Positions 46,226 through 53,575 of a stretch of 64,000 nucleotides of DNA are shown here, piece by piece. The position numbers were made by a program, and so were the translations under genes. Under the pieces are notes generated by a model. That model saw nothing but the letters and a program-made list of their open reading frames with translations, searched no databases and was not told the DNA's origin. How positions within the stretch are numbered: position 1 is the first letter of the stretch; each line of letters starts with the position of its first letter. Origin of the DNA: Treponema sp. (lineage in GTDB: Bacteria; Spirochaetota; Spirochaetia; Treponematales; Treponemataceae); NCBI GenBank assembly GCA_017446265.1, contig JAFSRD010000004.1, forward strand, positions 62,001 through 126,000, in the 5' to 3' direction.

Positions 46226-47143
46226 TCATCTACAATTATTAAATTTGAACATCTCGCGTTTTGCAGCACGCAATGCCCGACGCTCAGCCTGCCACACTGG
46301 TTCAGCAGGACGGAAATCACCACGCTTTACATACGCACACCACTCAAGCGGCTCGTTTATCTCAAAGCACATGTGTTTTCCCGTTGCAGGATGCACAAAT
46401 TCAAGCAATTTCGCATGGAGCCCCAGCCTGCCGAATGGGTCTGTCCGCGCGCGATAGTTCTCGTCTCCTGCAATAGTATACCCTTTTGACGCAAGATGTG
46501 CACGTATCTGATTTTTCTTGCCTGTCTCAAGACTTAACTCAAAAAGCGTATGCGTTGGTCCACGCTCAATTATCCTATAATGCGTAATCGCTGGCACTGT
46601 CCTGAAGCGCGGCTCGCCCGTAGAGAAATCAAGATGCCTTTCATAAATAGATTTATTTTTGCTCGCCACTTTAAACTTTTGTGCTTTTGGCGAAGGCTTG
46701 TCTCCCGCTTTCGGCACAAACCCAATATTATATGCATTATATGCAATCGGTGAATCTATAATGCCTGCATCAGCAAGCTGCTCGCCAAATCCGTTTTCGG
46801 AAATAGCGCGATACAATCGCTCTTTAACAACTGACTGCCATGAGCGCATGAGCATCTTTTGCATGTATTCAGTAAGTGCAAATATCATTACTCCTGAAGT
46901 GTCGCGGTCAAGACGATGCACCACAAATGGTCGGTGATGCGCTGCATACGTTCCCTTCTTGCGCATAAGGCGGCCAAGCACGCCAACTGCTGTGCGCGCT
47001 TTGCTTCCCGGATACGGAACGGTGAGCATCCCTGACGGTTTGTTAATGACAACGATATGCGTGTCTTCATACAGAATGTCGAGCTTATTGCACTCAAAAT
47101 CAACTTTGCGCTCCGTACTTGCCTGCATGCCAATCTTTTCCAT
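46226..47143 (-). CDS. RluA-family RNA pseudouridine synthase
   Basis: 305 residues. The catalytic Asp lies in HRLDRDTSGVMIFA (residue about 82); DTHIVVINKPSGMLTVP, LSLETGKKNQIRAHLASKGYTIAGD and LGLHAKLLEFVHP are the other RluA motifs. There is no S4 domain in front, so it is the short RluA/RluC-D type. Target uridine not predictable. Ribosome site AGAGGT upstream. Confidence 0.94.
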   Translation of the reverse strand: MEKIGMQASTERKVDFECNKLDILYEDTHIVVINKPSGMLTVPYPGSKARTAVGVLGRLMRKKGTYAAHHRPFVVHRLDRDTSGVMIFALTEYMQKMLMRSWQSVVKERLYRAISENGFGEQLADAGIIDSPIAYNAYNIGFVPKAGDKPSPKAQKFKVASKNKSIYERHLDFSTGEPRFRTVPAITHYRIIERGPTHTLFELSLETGKKNQIRAHLASKGYTIAGDENYRARTDPFGRLGLHAKLLEFVHPATGKHMCFEINEPLEWCAYVKRGDFRPAEPVWQAERRALRAAKREMFKFNNCR

Positions 47144-47387
47144 TTTGTTACCTCTTGTCCATTTCTTAAATAATAATTAATAATTCTCCATAAAAAACAT
47201 TCTCCACGTTCCAGCAATAAAACAGCAGTCTCAAGAGTTGCTGAAGCAACGCGCGCCTCTTTAACAACACCATTTTCTTCTTGTTTGCATTCATTGCTAG
47301 TCCCTACTACTATAATAACAAAATTTTTATAAAAAGTAACAACAAATATAAAATTATTAACTCATTTTATTTCTCAAAAAAATATAC

Positions 47388-47409
47388 CTCGCCGCTTGCG
47401 GCGAGGTTG
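47388..47409 (-). terminator. Second hairpin after Hsp20 gene
   Basis: CCTCGCCGC, two bases, GCGGCGAGG; on the minus strand followed by TATATTTTTTT. Possibly a second stop for the same transcript, or the repeat type seen at 50396. Bases 47144-47465 otherwise show no gene. Confidence 0.55.
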
Positions 47410-47447
47410 TCGATTGATAGCGTCAAGATTTGTTCGCACTTTTGTTC

Positions 47448-47504
47448 ATAAAAAACAAAAAATGAGGCTGTCCTTGATGAAGTTTGAAAACTTCCAGGAC
47501 AGCC
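47448..47504 (-). terminator. Rho-independent terminator of hsp20
   Basis: GGCTGTCC (47466-47473) pairs with GGACAGCC (47497-47504), with an inner GAAGTTT/AAACTTC; on the minus strand a T-run follows. Begins a few bases after the hsp20 stop. Confidence 0.85.
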
Positions 47505-47510
47505 CCAGCG

Positions 47511-47945
47511 TTATGCGGCTGTAATAGCAATTCGTTTGGGAGCGGCAAGCTCCTTGCGCGGAATGCTTACGGTGAGCACGCCGTTTTTGAACGACGCTGC
47601 AACATGCTCGCCGTTTACATCATCAGGGAGCGTAAAGCGTCGCGTAAACTCGCTCACGCGACGTTCACGGATAAGATACTTGCCTGCATCTTTCTTTGCT
47701 TTTTTATCGCTCTTTTCCTCCGTGCTTTCCTCGTGATGTGAAGAAATCGTGAGCACATTGTGGTCAAGCTCCACATTCACATCATTTTCACTCATGCCAG
47801 GCAAATCCATGTGCATGGTGTATGCATCTTTTTCCTCTTTTACGTCAACTTTCGGCATCGCAAATGAAGTGCCAAAATCCCAATCACGCACGACATCGCA
47901 CAACGCGTTGTCAAAAAAGTTGTTGAACAGTGCCAATTCTGTCAT
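47511..47945 (-). CDS. Hsp20-family small heat-shock protein
   Basis: 144 residues; ATP-independent chaperone holding unfolded proteins. Alpha-crystallin domain from YTMHMDLPGMSENDVNVEL to the C-terminal IXI-like tail SIPRKEL. A charged linker EESTEEKSDKKAKKDAG lies where other family members have only a short loop. GGAGG stands seven bases before the start. Upstream on the minus strand is a -24/-12-like element, TTGGCA...TTGC, with GG and GC ten bases apart, so a sigma-54 promoter is possible; a TTGGCA-17-TAAATC reading is also possible. No CIRCE or other heat-shock repeat. Confidence 0.95.
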   Translation of the reverse strand: MTELALFNNFFDNALCDVVRDWDFGTSFAMPKVDVKEEKDAYTMHMDLPGMSENDVNVELDHNVLTISSHHEESTEEKSDKKAKKDAGKYLIRERRVSEFTRRFTLPDDVNGEHVAASFKNGVLTVSIPRKELAAPKRIAITAA

Positions 47946-48046
47946 ACTAAACCTCCATAGGTGTTATGTGCTGTTTGTAAAGTTCATGCAGTTTGCACAG
48001 CTATCTCGTAGCTGCACGCTTGCACATAGCTTTCGATTTAATTTGT

Positions 48047-48063
48047 TGCAACTTTTATGCCAA
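48047..48063 (-). promoter_or_regulatory. Candidate sigma-54 promoter of hsp20
   Basis: Minus strand: TTGGCAT, four bases, GTTGCA. The -24 GG (48061-48060) and -12 GC (48049-48048) have the required ten-base spacing. Overlaps a sigma-70 candidate TTGGCA-17-TAAATC, so the factor is uncertain. Confidence 0.3.
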
Positions 48064-48100
48064 GTTTGTATTTTTTAAGTGAAATATGTAAAATTCGCTC

Positions 48101-48144
48101 AATTATGTGATACATAACAGTATATTGCCATTTATCACATAATT
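48101..48144. repeat. Inverted repeat in the hsp20/flavin-island gap
   Basis: AATTATGTGATA (48101-48112) and TATCACATAATT (48133-48144), 12 bases each and exact, 20 bases apart. The core TGTGA/TCACA is CRP-like in sequence but the spacing is not. The region to 48300 is AT-rich, with two GTGTCAAA repeats (near 48177 and 48201) and no gene. Confidence 0.4.
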
Positions 48145-48291
48145 TAATGTAAAATTGCGGCGTAAAAAATACAATGTGTCAAATTTATACATAAAAATAG
48201 TGTCAAAATGATACATTTTTACAGCACGTCTTCTGCTACATAACAGTGTAAAAGCGCGAAGCGGACAGAGCGTTGAGTTTTTGAGTGCAAT

Positions 48292-48320
48292 TTGACATGA
48301 TGCTTATATGTATAAATAAT
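48292..48320 (+). promoter_or_regulatory. Promoter-like element before a small decayed frame
   Basis: TTGACA, a 17-base spacer, AATAAT (48315-48320), followed at once by GGAGGT and an ATG at 48339. A TATAAA overlapping the spacer is an alternative -10. Confidence 0.4.
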
Positions 48321-48321
48321 T

Positions 48322-48519
48322 TTGGAGGTAAAAAATTATGAAGAAAGAGCGGAACGAGAAGCATTCGTGCTCAAGGAAAACGGCAAAATGCTTGCGATTG
48401 CTTTTATCCACAATGCAAACGCATATAAAATTACAACAGACGCAAAAGGCGTTTTGAATACAGAAAGCAGTTTCCAGATTGCGCCTGTATGCGGCAGTTT
48501 GCGCACATGCATACTATAG
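48322..48519 (+). pseudogene. Small frame, possibly a frameshifted gene remnant
   Basis: A good ribosome site (GGAGGT) leads to ATG 48339, but that frame ends after 38 codons. The coding-like sequence continues in another frame from 48322: EREAFVLKENGKMLAIAFIHN and then KITTDAKGVLNTESSF, which looks like real protein codon use. A one-base change near the start would join them. No family recognised. It could also be a leader peptide. Confidence 0.3.
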
Positions 48520-48525
48520 TGACTA

Positions 48526-48554
48526 TAGACATAATCTGCATACGTATGTATAAT
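48526..48554 (+). promoter_or_regulatory. Promoter of the flavin-lipoprotein operon
   Basis: TAGACA (48526-48531), 17-base spacer, TATAAT (48549-48554). The -35 lies in the small palindrome CTATAGTGACTATAG. The leader before the start at 48673 is about 110 bases. Confidence 0.7.
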
Positions 48555-48672
48555 ACTTAAAATTATAGAGAAAATGGTAAAATCCTTACAGGAAATATAC
48601 CAAATACAAAAAGCACGATGACGATTCGCAATGGAGTTTTAGCGACGTCAAAGTTTTAAGGAGTACGGCACT

Positions 48673-49644
48673 ATGAAAAACGCGATATGGGCGGTTGTTT
48701 GTCTTAATGCGTTGCTGGTTGTTGGCTGCGGTGGCAAAACGTATACTGCAACAACAAAAGGATATGGCGGAGACGTTACCGTAGAACTTGCTGTGAGCGG
48801 CAAAAAAATCACTGCGGTAAAAATTACGGGAGACAAAGAAACGCCTGGCATTGGCGAAAAAGCGGTAATGCAGCTGCCCGACATTATTTTGAAAGCACAA
48901 TCGTGGGAAGTTGATGCTGTGTCAGGTGCAACGATTACATCTACGTCAATAAAAAAAGCAGCAAAAGAGGCAATGCAGCAGGCAGGTCTTCTTGCATCTG
49001 CAAATCCATGCGATGATGCAGGCGGAACTATCACGCTTGAGAGCATCAACAGATATTTGAACGAAAGCGCAGACATGGGGGAAGGCAGCATTGCAAATGT
49101 CGTTGCAGTCATCCCGATTGAGCATATAAACGGACCGCGCGAAGAGCATGATTTTTACGCATTCGTCAATTTCAAATACAAGTCTCGCAATTTTATCAAA
49201 TATCAGGTGACGTATTTGTCATGCACGTGCCGCAGCGCAGAAGTAAACTACTGGTCAACTGCGTATGTGGAGATGACGCTGCCAAAAAGCAAAAATATTG
49301 AAGATGCTGCAATCAAATACCTGTCGTTTGACTACGATTCAGACGGAAACTATCTTGCAGGTTTCTGGGGCGACTCAAATCCTACGCCTGCCGGTGCAAC
49401 ATATGAAGATTTCAAACGCGAGTACATTCCGTTTTTTATCAACAAAGATTGCAAATATCTGAAGACATTGAGCACATCAGATGACATTGCGCCCGAAGAT
49501 TACAGCGCAGGCGAAGGCAGAGCGTCGTACCGCGTGGACAGCTTCACAGGCTCGTCAGTGTCTACGAACAACATGATTCGCATGCTCAACGCGTTGTTCG
49601 ACTATCACGCGACAGATGAATTTTTCGCTGGAAATAAAGCGTAA
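48673..49644 (+). CDS. FMN-binding-domain lipoprotein with a second motif
   Basis: 323 residues. Lipoprotein (LVVGC, Cys19). Residues 22-105 form an FMN-binding domain like RnfG/NqrC, with the ApbE target motif in DAVSGATITS (D81, Thr87 would carry the FMN). The C-terminal 180 residues are less usual: DSFTGSSVST at D289 to T298 follows the same Dxx(S/T)G pattern but has Ser-Ser in place of Ala-Thr, so it may be a second, weaker site or a decayed one. Four Cys (LSCTC and others) lie between. AAGGAG upstream. The next gene, a rhodanese lipoprotein, follows after 28 bases. Presumably an extracytoplasmic electron carrier. Confidence 0.88.
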   Translation: MKNAIWAVVCLNALLVVGCGGKTYTATTKGYGGDVTVELAVSGKKITAVKITGDKETPGIGEKAVMQLPDIILKAQSWEVDAVSGATITSTSIKKAAKEAMQQAGLLASANPCDDAGGTITLESINRYLNESADMGEGSIANVVAVIPIEHINGPREEHDFYAFVNFKYKSRNFIKYQVTYLSCTCRSAEVNYWSTAYVEMTLPKSKNIEDAAIKYLSFDYDSDGNYLAGFWGDSNPTPAGATYEDFKREYIPFFINKDCKYLKTLSTSDDIAPEDYSAGEGRASYRVDSFTGSSVSTNNMIRMLNALFDYHATDEFFAGNKA

Positions 49645-49672
49645 AAATAATTATTCCAAATTGGAGGAAATC

Positions 49673-50299
49673 ATGAGAAAATTATTAGTGGCATTTTTTA
49701 TGCTCCCTTTGCTTGTTGCCTGTATGGCAAGCAAACCAACCGCTATGGCTCCGTCGGCGCCTGCGCAAAAAGCACTCCCTGCTCCTACAGATATGTCGAA
49801 AGCAGAAGCAAACGACAATCCGTTTGCAGCTGCTGCTTCGTCAATCAACGTGTCAAACTTGTTTGAGTACCTTGGACGAGACGATGTGTTCTACATTGAT
49901 TTGCGCGATTTTGGCGACTACCAGAAGAAACACTTGCGCAACTTTGAATGCGTGCCATTCTTTGCGTACATCTACGACAAGGCGGCCCACACAGATGCAT
50001 CAAAAGTACAGCTATACGGCGGGGAAACAAAATCTCCTGTTCCTATTTACGCAGAATCAGACGATTTGCTTGAAGTGCTCATTCCAAAAGACAAGACTGT
50101 TTTCTTGATGTGTCAGAGCGGCGGACGCGTTGCAATGTGCATGCAGATTCTTGAAGCGCGCGGCTGGGACATGTCAAAAATTTACAATGTCGGCGGCATG
50201 GGGCAGTATACAGCAAGCCAATATGCAGACTACACAGTAAACGCGCCTGAGTTCGGAGTCAATGCTGCATATACCATTAATGATGTAACACGCAACTAA
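49673..50299 (+). CDS. Rhodanese-like lipoprotein with intact active-site loop
   Basis: 208 residues from the ATG at 49673 (MRKLLVAFFMLP), with GGAGG upstream; a longer frame overlapping the previous stop is not used. Lipobox LVAC, Cys17. A Pro/Ala linker is followed by a rhodanese domain: FYIDLRDFGDYQKKHLRN, then FLMCQSGGRVAM with the catalytic Cys at residue 147 and the usual CxxGxR form. Second gene of the flavin operon. It may move sulfane sulfur or act as a periplasmic thiol/persulfide carrier linked to the flavoprotein; the link is by position only. Confidence 0.85.
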   Translation: MRKLLVAFFMLPLLVACMASKPTAMAPSAPAQKALPAPTDMSKAEANDNPFAAAASSINVSNLFEYLGRDDVFYIDLRDFGDYQKKHLRNFECVPFFAYIYDKAAHTDASKVQLYGGETKSPVPIYAESDDLLEVLIPKDKTVFLMCQSGGRVAMCMQILEARGWDMSKIYNVGGMGQYTASQYADYTVNAPEFGVNAAYTINDVTRN

Positions 50300-50318
50300 T
50301 TTGCAAACCCACTGCTAC

Positions 50319-50357
50319 AATCTGCCGCAACTACTATAAACTGCGGCAGATTTTTTT
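50319..50357 (+). terminator. Rho-independent terminator of the flavin-lipoprotein operon
   Basis: AATCTGCCGCA (50319-50329) pairs with TGCGGCAGATT (50342-50352), then seven T. It ends the FMN-lipoprotein/rhodanese transcript before apbE2. Confidence 0.9.
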
Positions 50358-50395
50358 ATATCTAATGTATCGCAATCGGGTACATTCCTTTATTT

Positions 50396-50477
50396 CGACG
50401 CAAGCGTCGGGGTATACGCCAGTCGCATAAGCGACGAGTCAAATAATTTCCTTACAGTTTGTAGCACGAAGTGCTAC
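50396..50477. repeat. Cluster of three short hairpins
   Basis: CGACGCAAGCGTCG (50396-50409), GTCGCATAAGCGAC (50422-50435) and GTAGCACGAAGTGCTAC (50461-50477) follow one another between the terminator and the apbE2 promoter. Each has a four- or five-pair stem and a three- or four-base loop. A palindrome at 47388 has similar form. Function unknown. Confidence 0.5.
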
Positions 50478-50522
50478 ATTGAACCCTCCGCACAAATCAA
50501 CATGCAAATGAACGGCATTCAT

Positions 50523-50551
50523 TTGCAGTTTTTAGCGCAGTGCGGTATAGT
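50523..50551 (+). promoter_or_regulatory. Promoter of apbE2, leaderless type
   Basis: TTGCAG (50523-50528), 17-base spacer, TATAGT (50546-50551), then seven bases to the ATG at 50559. No ribosome site. Confidence 0.65.
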
Positions 50552-50558
50552 ATATGCA

Positions 50559-51872
50559 ATGAAATTGTTTCACTCAATGCGCTCATGGCTCGTGCATGCT
50601 CCAACACGTGCGGTACGTTTATTGATTTTTCTTGCGCTTTCACTCTGCGCCTGTTCGCAAAACAGGCGTGATTCGCAAACCGCGCAGCAAACAACAGCAC
50701 ACCGTGCAATGCAGTCAACCGTACAGCCGTCAGAGCACAATGAACACCTCCGCCGTACGAATCAAAATGTACGTATATGCGCATCTGTTCCAACAATTGA
50801 AGACGAGTATATTCCGCTCTTTCACACAAATGTGTTTATCCGCACGGACGATGACGCGCTTGCGGACAGCATTGAACGAGAGCTTGCACGCATGCACAAA
50901 CTGTTTGATGCTCATCACTATTACTACGATGATGAAAGTGAGGGCGTGCTCAAAAATCTAAAAATTGTAAATGAGTACATTGCACAGAGTAAAAGCATAC
51001 ATGCTGGCGACGAGTTTGCCGCACTGCTTTCAGATGCCATAAGCCTGATGCGTTTGACGCGCGGCACTTTCAATATTTTTCTTGCTCCTGTTTCCGCGCT
51101 GTATGCGGGAAAGTTTTCTTCGTTCCCGATTGAGCAAAGCGACCCTGACGCGCGCGCCATTGAAGAAGCGTTACGCCGTGCTTTGAATGCAGACGAAGCG
51201 GCAGAATGCATTGCAATAAAAGACGGCGAACTTTCGTTCTTTCCACGTGCAACGCGGCAAACGGAAACTCACGTTGCAGATAGTGGCGCCTGCTTGGGCT
51301 ACGTGCTTGACTTTGGCGGAATAGCAAAAGGAGCTGCCGCGCGCAAAATCAGCATGCTGCATCCCACAAGTTCATTTCTTTTGAGCATAGGAAGCAGCAC
51401 AATCGTTTCGCACGGCAGAACACACCGCATCGGCGTTGCATCTCCTTACTACAAAACACTTGCGCTTTTTCAAATCGACTTGCCAAGCGGCATGGCGATT
51501 TCAACATCGGGGGCAACGAACAGCTACTACATGCTCGCAGACTGCCCAAACACTATCAGATGCCACATACTCGACCCGCGCACCGGCTACAGTAACGACT
51601 GGTGGTGGTCTGTCATAGTTGCAAGCGACAACGCGCTCGTCTCCGATGCGGTGAGCACTGCGCTTTTTAACGTGAACGATGAGGCAGAAATTGCAGCAAT
51701 TATCGCAGACACAAAAGCGATGTACAGTTGCAAACTTGAAGCGTGTTTTGTAAAAGACGAAAATCGAAAAGAAAAAACAGTGTCGCTTGTGATGACGCGC
51801 GGCTTTGCTCCCTACGTGTATGGAGAATACACCGGCATAGGCATTGCTAAAACCAGAATGTTGGAATTTTAG
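50559..51872 (+). CDS. ApbE-like FMN transferase lipoprotein, second copy
   Basis: 437 residues from the ATG at 50559 (MKLFHSMRSWLVH). Lipoprotein signal LCAC (Cys32). About 80 residues of extra N-terminal sequence precede the ApbE domain, which is divergent: no MGT start, but LDFGGIAKGAAARK, ISTSGATNSYYML, CHILDPRTGYSNDWWW and DAVSTALFNV are all recognisable, so FAD and metal binding should be kept. Compared with the ApbE at 11810 it is longer and differs in most other positions. It follows the FMN-lipoprotein operon and is a natural candidate to flavinylate it. Leaderless promoter. Confidence 0.9.
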   Translation: MKLFHSMRSWLVHAPTRAVRLLIFLALSLCACSQNRRDSQTAQQTTAHRAMQSTVQPSEHNEHLRRTNQNVRICASVPTIEDEYIPLFHTNVFIRTDDDALADSIERELARMHKLFDAHHYYYDDESEGVLKNLKIVNEYIAQSKSIHAGDEFAALLSDAISLMRLTRGTFNIFLAPVSALYAGKFSSFPIEQSDPDARAIEEALRRALNADEAAECIAIKDGELSFFPRATRQTETHVADSGACLGYVLDFGGIAKGAAARKISMLHPTSSFLLSIGSSTIVSHGRTHRIGVASPYYKTLALFQIDLPSGMAISTSGATNSYYMLADCPNTIRCHILDPRTGYSNDWWWSVIVASDNALVSDAVSTALFNVNDEAEIAAIIADTKAMYSCKLEACFVKDENRKEKTVSLVMTRGFAPYVYGEYTGIGIAKTRMLEF

Positions 51873-52097
51873 ATGGAGCATCTAAAGAACGGACACGGGA
51901 AACTGTTCTGACGATTTTTGGCAAATGCCATAAGATGAAACGGACATGCAATGGGCTTTTCACTCAAAAAAATGTCAGCGCGAATTTTGTCCAGACGTGT
52001 AGCGCGCATGCACTGCTAGTCTTATTATGTATTAACGGATGTGTTTAAAAAATTGATTTCCGTGAAAAGCTATTTAATGCGTACAGTGTCAATACAG

Positions 52098-52127
52098 TTG
52101 ACAAGAACTGTTGCAACAGTTTAGAAT
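52098..52127 (+). promoter_or_regulatory. Promoter with a palindrome between -35 and -10
   Basis: TTGACA (52098-52103), 18-base spacer, TAGAAT (52122-52127). The spacer holds the perfect 16-base palindrome AACTGTTGCAACAGTT (52106-52121). This is the classic position of a repressor operator. It precedes the membrane protein/pseudo-rhodanese pair. Confidence 0.65.
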
Positions 52128-52155
52128 AATAATATTTAATTTTTAAGGAGCTCCT

Positions 52156-52824
52156 ATGTTGTTACGAGTAAAAAATGCAAGCTCTGTTATATCATATAAA
52201 AATTTGCGGCGTATTATTGGCATATTAGGCATATTGTTGCCGCTAGTATGCTATCTTGATGGCATTTTATTCGCGTCTATACCATTGCAACCCTCAATCA
52301 GTGCATATTACTACACTAACGCAAGAGATTTTTTTGTAGGTTTGCTAGTTGCGGTTGGGCTGTTTTTACTAACGTATAAAGGGTACGAAACCATAGACAT
52401 AGTTATTTCAACGGCAACAGGCATAGCAGGTATCGGAATTGCAGCCTTTCCCTGCATACCGCCAGAGGACATACTTATAAAAACAGGAATATTTCAATTG
52501 CCGTCAAATATTTCAAATGTCATACATCTGATATGTGCAATAATTTTCTTTTTGTTGTTGGCAGTCAATTCGATATTTATATTTACGCTGACAGACAAAA
52601 CAAAGCCGCAGACAGCAAACAAAAAGAAAAGAAATCTTATCTATATCATATGCGGCTGCGTCATTCTTGCAATGATGTTGTTTTTATTAATTATCACGCT
52701 CAAGCCCAATCTGATACAATTTACAGGCATTGTATTTGTGCTTGAAAGCATCTGTCTTGTTGCTTTCGGCATATCTTGGCTTGTAAAAGGCGAAACAATA
52801 TTTAAAGATGCAAAAAAATATTAA
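52156..52824 (+). CDS. Six-helix membrane protein, DUF998/Frag1-like
   Basis: 222 residues with about six membrane helices and no soluble domain. The stretch SISAYYYTNARDFFVGLLVAVG, then IHLICAIIFFLLLAVNSIF, resembles small inner-membrane proteins annotated DUF998, but this is a tentative family. AAGGAG upstream. Its stop overlaps the start of the next gene by 17 bases, so the pair is one operon under the palindromic promoter. It could anchor or donate electrons to the lipoproteins, but has no haem- or quinone-binding motif. Confidence 0.55.
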   Translation: MLLRVKNASSVISYKNLRRIIGILGILLPLVCYLDGILFASIPLQPSISAYYYTNARDFFVGLLVAVGLFLLTYKGYETIDIVISTATGIAGIGIAAFPCIPPEDILIKTGIFQLPSNISNVIHLICAIIFFLLLAVNSIFIFTLTDKTKPQTANKKKRNLIYIICGCVILAMMLFLLIITLKPNLIQFTGIVFVLESICLVAFGISWLVKGETIFKDAKKY

Positions 52825-53557
52825 AATATGGATGCGGCACATTGTCGTATTGGATATTTTATTTGTGTGTTTGATTTCATCTTGTTCAAAGCGTGCTGCA
52901 CAGGCAGTTCCAAACCATGCCGCATCATTGCCAGACACGGTTTCCCAACACAGCGATGAACTGCATGCAGATAACGACGCACAGCATTCTGGCAACACGC
53001 TTACACTCCCGCAAAAACAAAACGCGCGAAGCATGCTGATGAGCGAGTCGCCTATAACGCCGCGCAACATTGACTCGTATTTGTTTTTAGATGACTGCAT
53101 CTATGTCGATGTGCGCTCTGTCAAAATGTTTTATGAAGAAGGTCATATTGCAGGCTTTATAAACATTCCATTTTACGGTTATATTGCAGACTTTCCGAAC
53201 TCGCACAACGCGCTTTTTGAAATGACGCGGCAAGACGGCGCATATTTAGGCGATGTCGGATCGTTTTCTGAAAACTACGAAGACGCTGCAAACGTCATAT
53301 ACAACATGCTGGACAAAAATAAAGCTATCATCGCAATTTCTACAGCAGGCGTTGAGTCGTGCTACTTTCTCAACTTGCTCGTACAACTCGGTTACGATGG
53401 AGCGCGGCTATACAACGCAGGAAGCTTTACAAACGGCATGGGAAATGACATCGCATACAGAACATATCGCAATGCTCGTCACCTTGTGCGCGGCATAGAA
53501 TTGCCCGCAACAAAAATCACATACACGATTGATTCGCTCGAAAAAATAAAAAAATGA
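52808..53557 (+). CDS. Rhodanese-like lipoprotein lacking the catalytic Cys
   Basis: 249 residues. Lipobox LISSC (Cys26), then a 50-residue Ser/His/Asn-rich linker and a rhodanese fold: DDCIYVDVRSVKMFYEEGHIAGFINIPFYGYI. The active loop reads ISTAGVES where the neighbouring rhodanese has MCQSGGRV; aligning the following helices (GYDGARLYNAGSF with GWDMSKIYNVGGM) puts Ser in the place of the catalytic Cys and Glu in place of Arg. It is probably a non-catalytic binding module. Alternative start Met9 at 52832. The pairing of an active and an inactive rhodanese in one locus suggests paralogous divergence. Confidence 0.75.
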   Translation: MQKNIKIWMRHIVVLDILFVCLISSCSKRAAQAVPNHAASLPDTVSQHSDELHADNDAQHSGNTLTLPQKQNARSMLMSESPITPRNIDSYLFLDDCIYVDVRSVKMFYEEGHIAGFINIPFYGYIADFPNSHNALFEMTRQDGAYLGDVGSFSENYEDAANVIYNMLDKNKAIIAISTAGVESCYFLNLLVQLGYDGARLYNAGSFTNGMGNDIAYRTYRNARHLVRGIELPATKITYTIDSLEKIKK

Positions 53558-53575
53558 CCGCGACAACACGCGATT

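Noticed and set aside
48101-48144. CRP or Rex site
   Set aside because: TGTGA and TCACA are present but 22 bases apart rather than six, so no known regulator fits.
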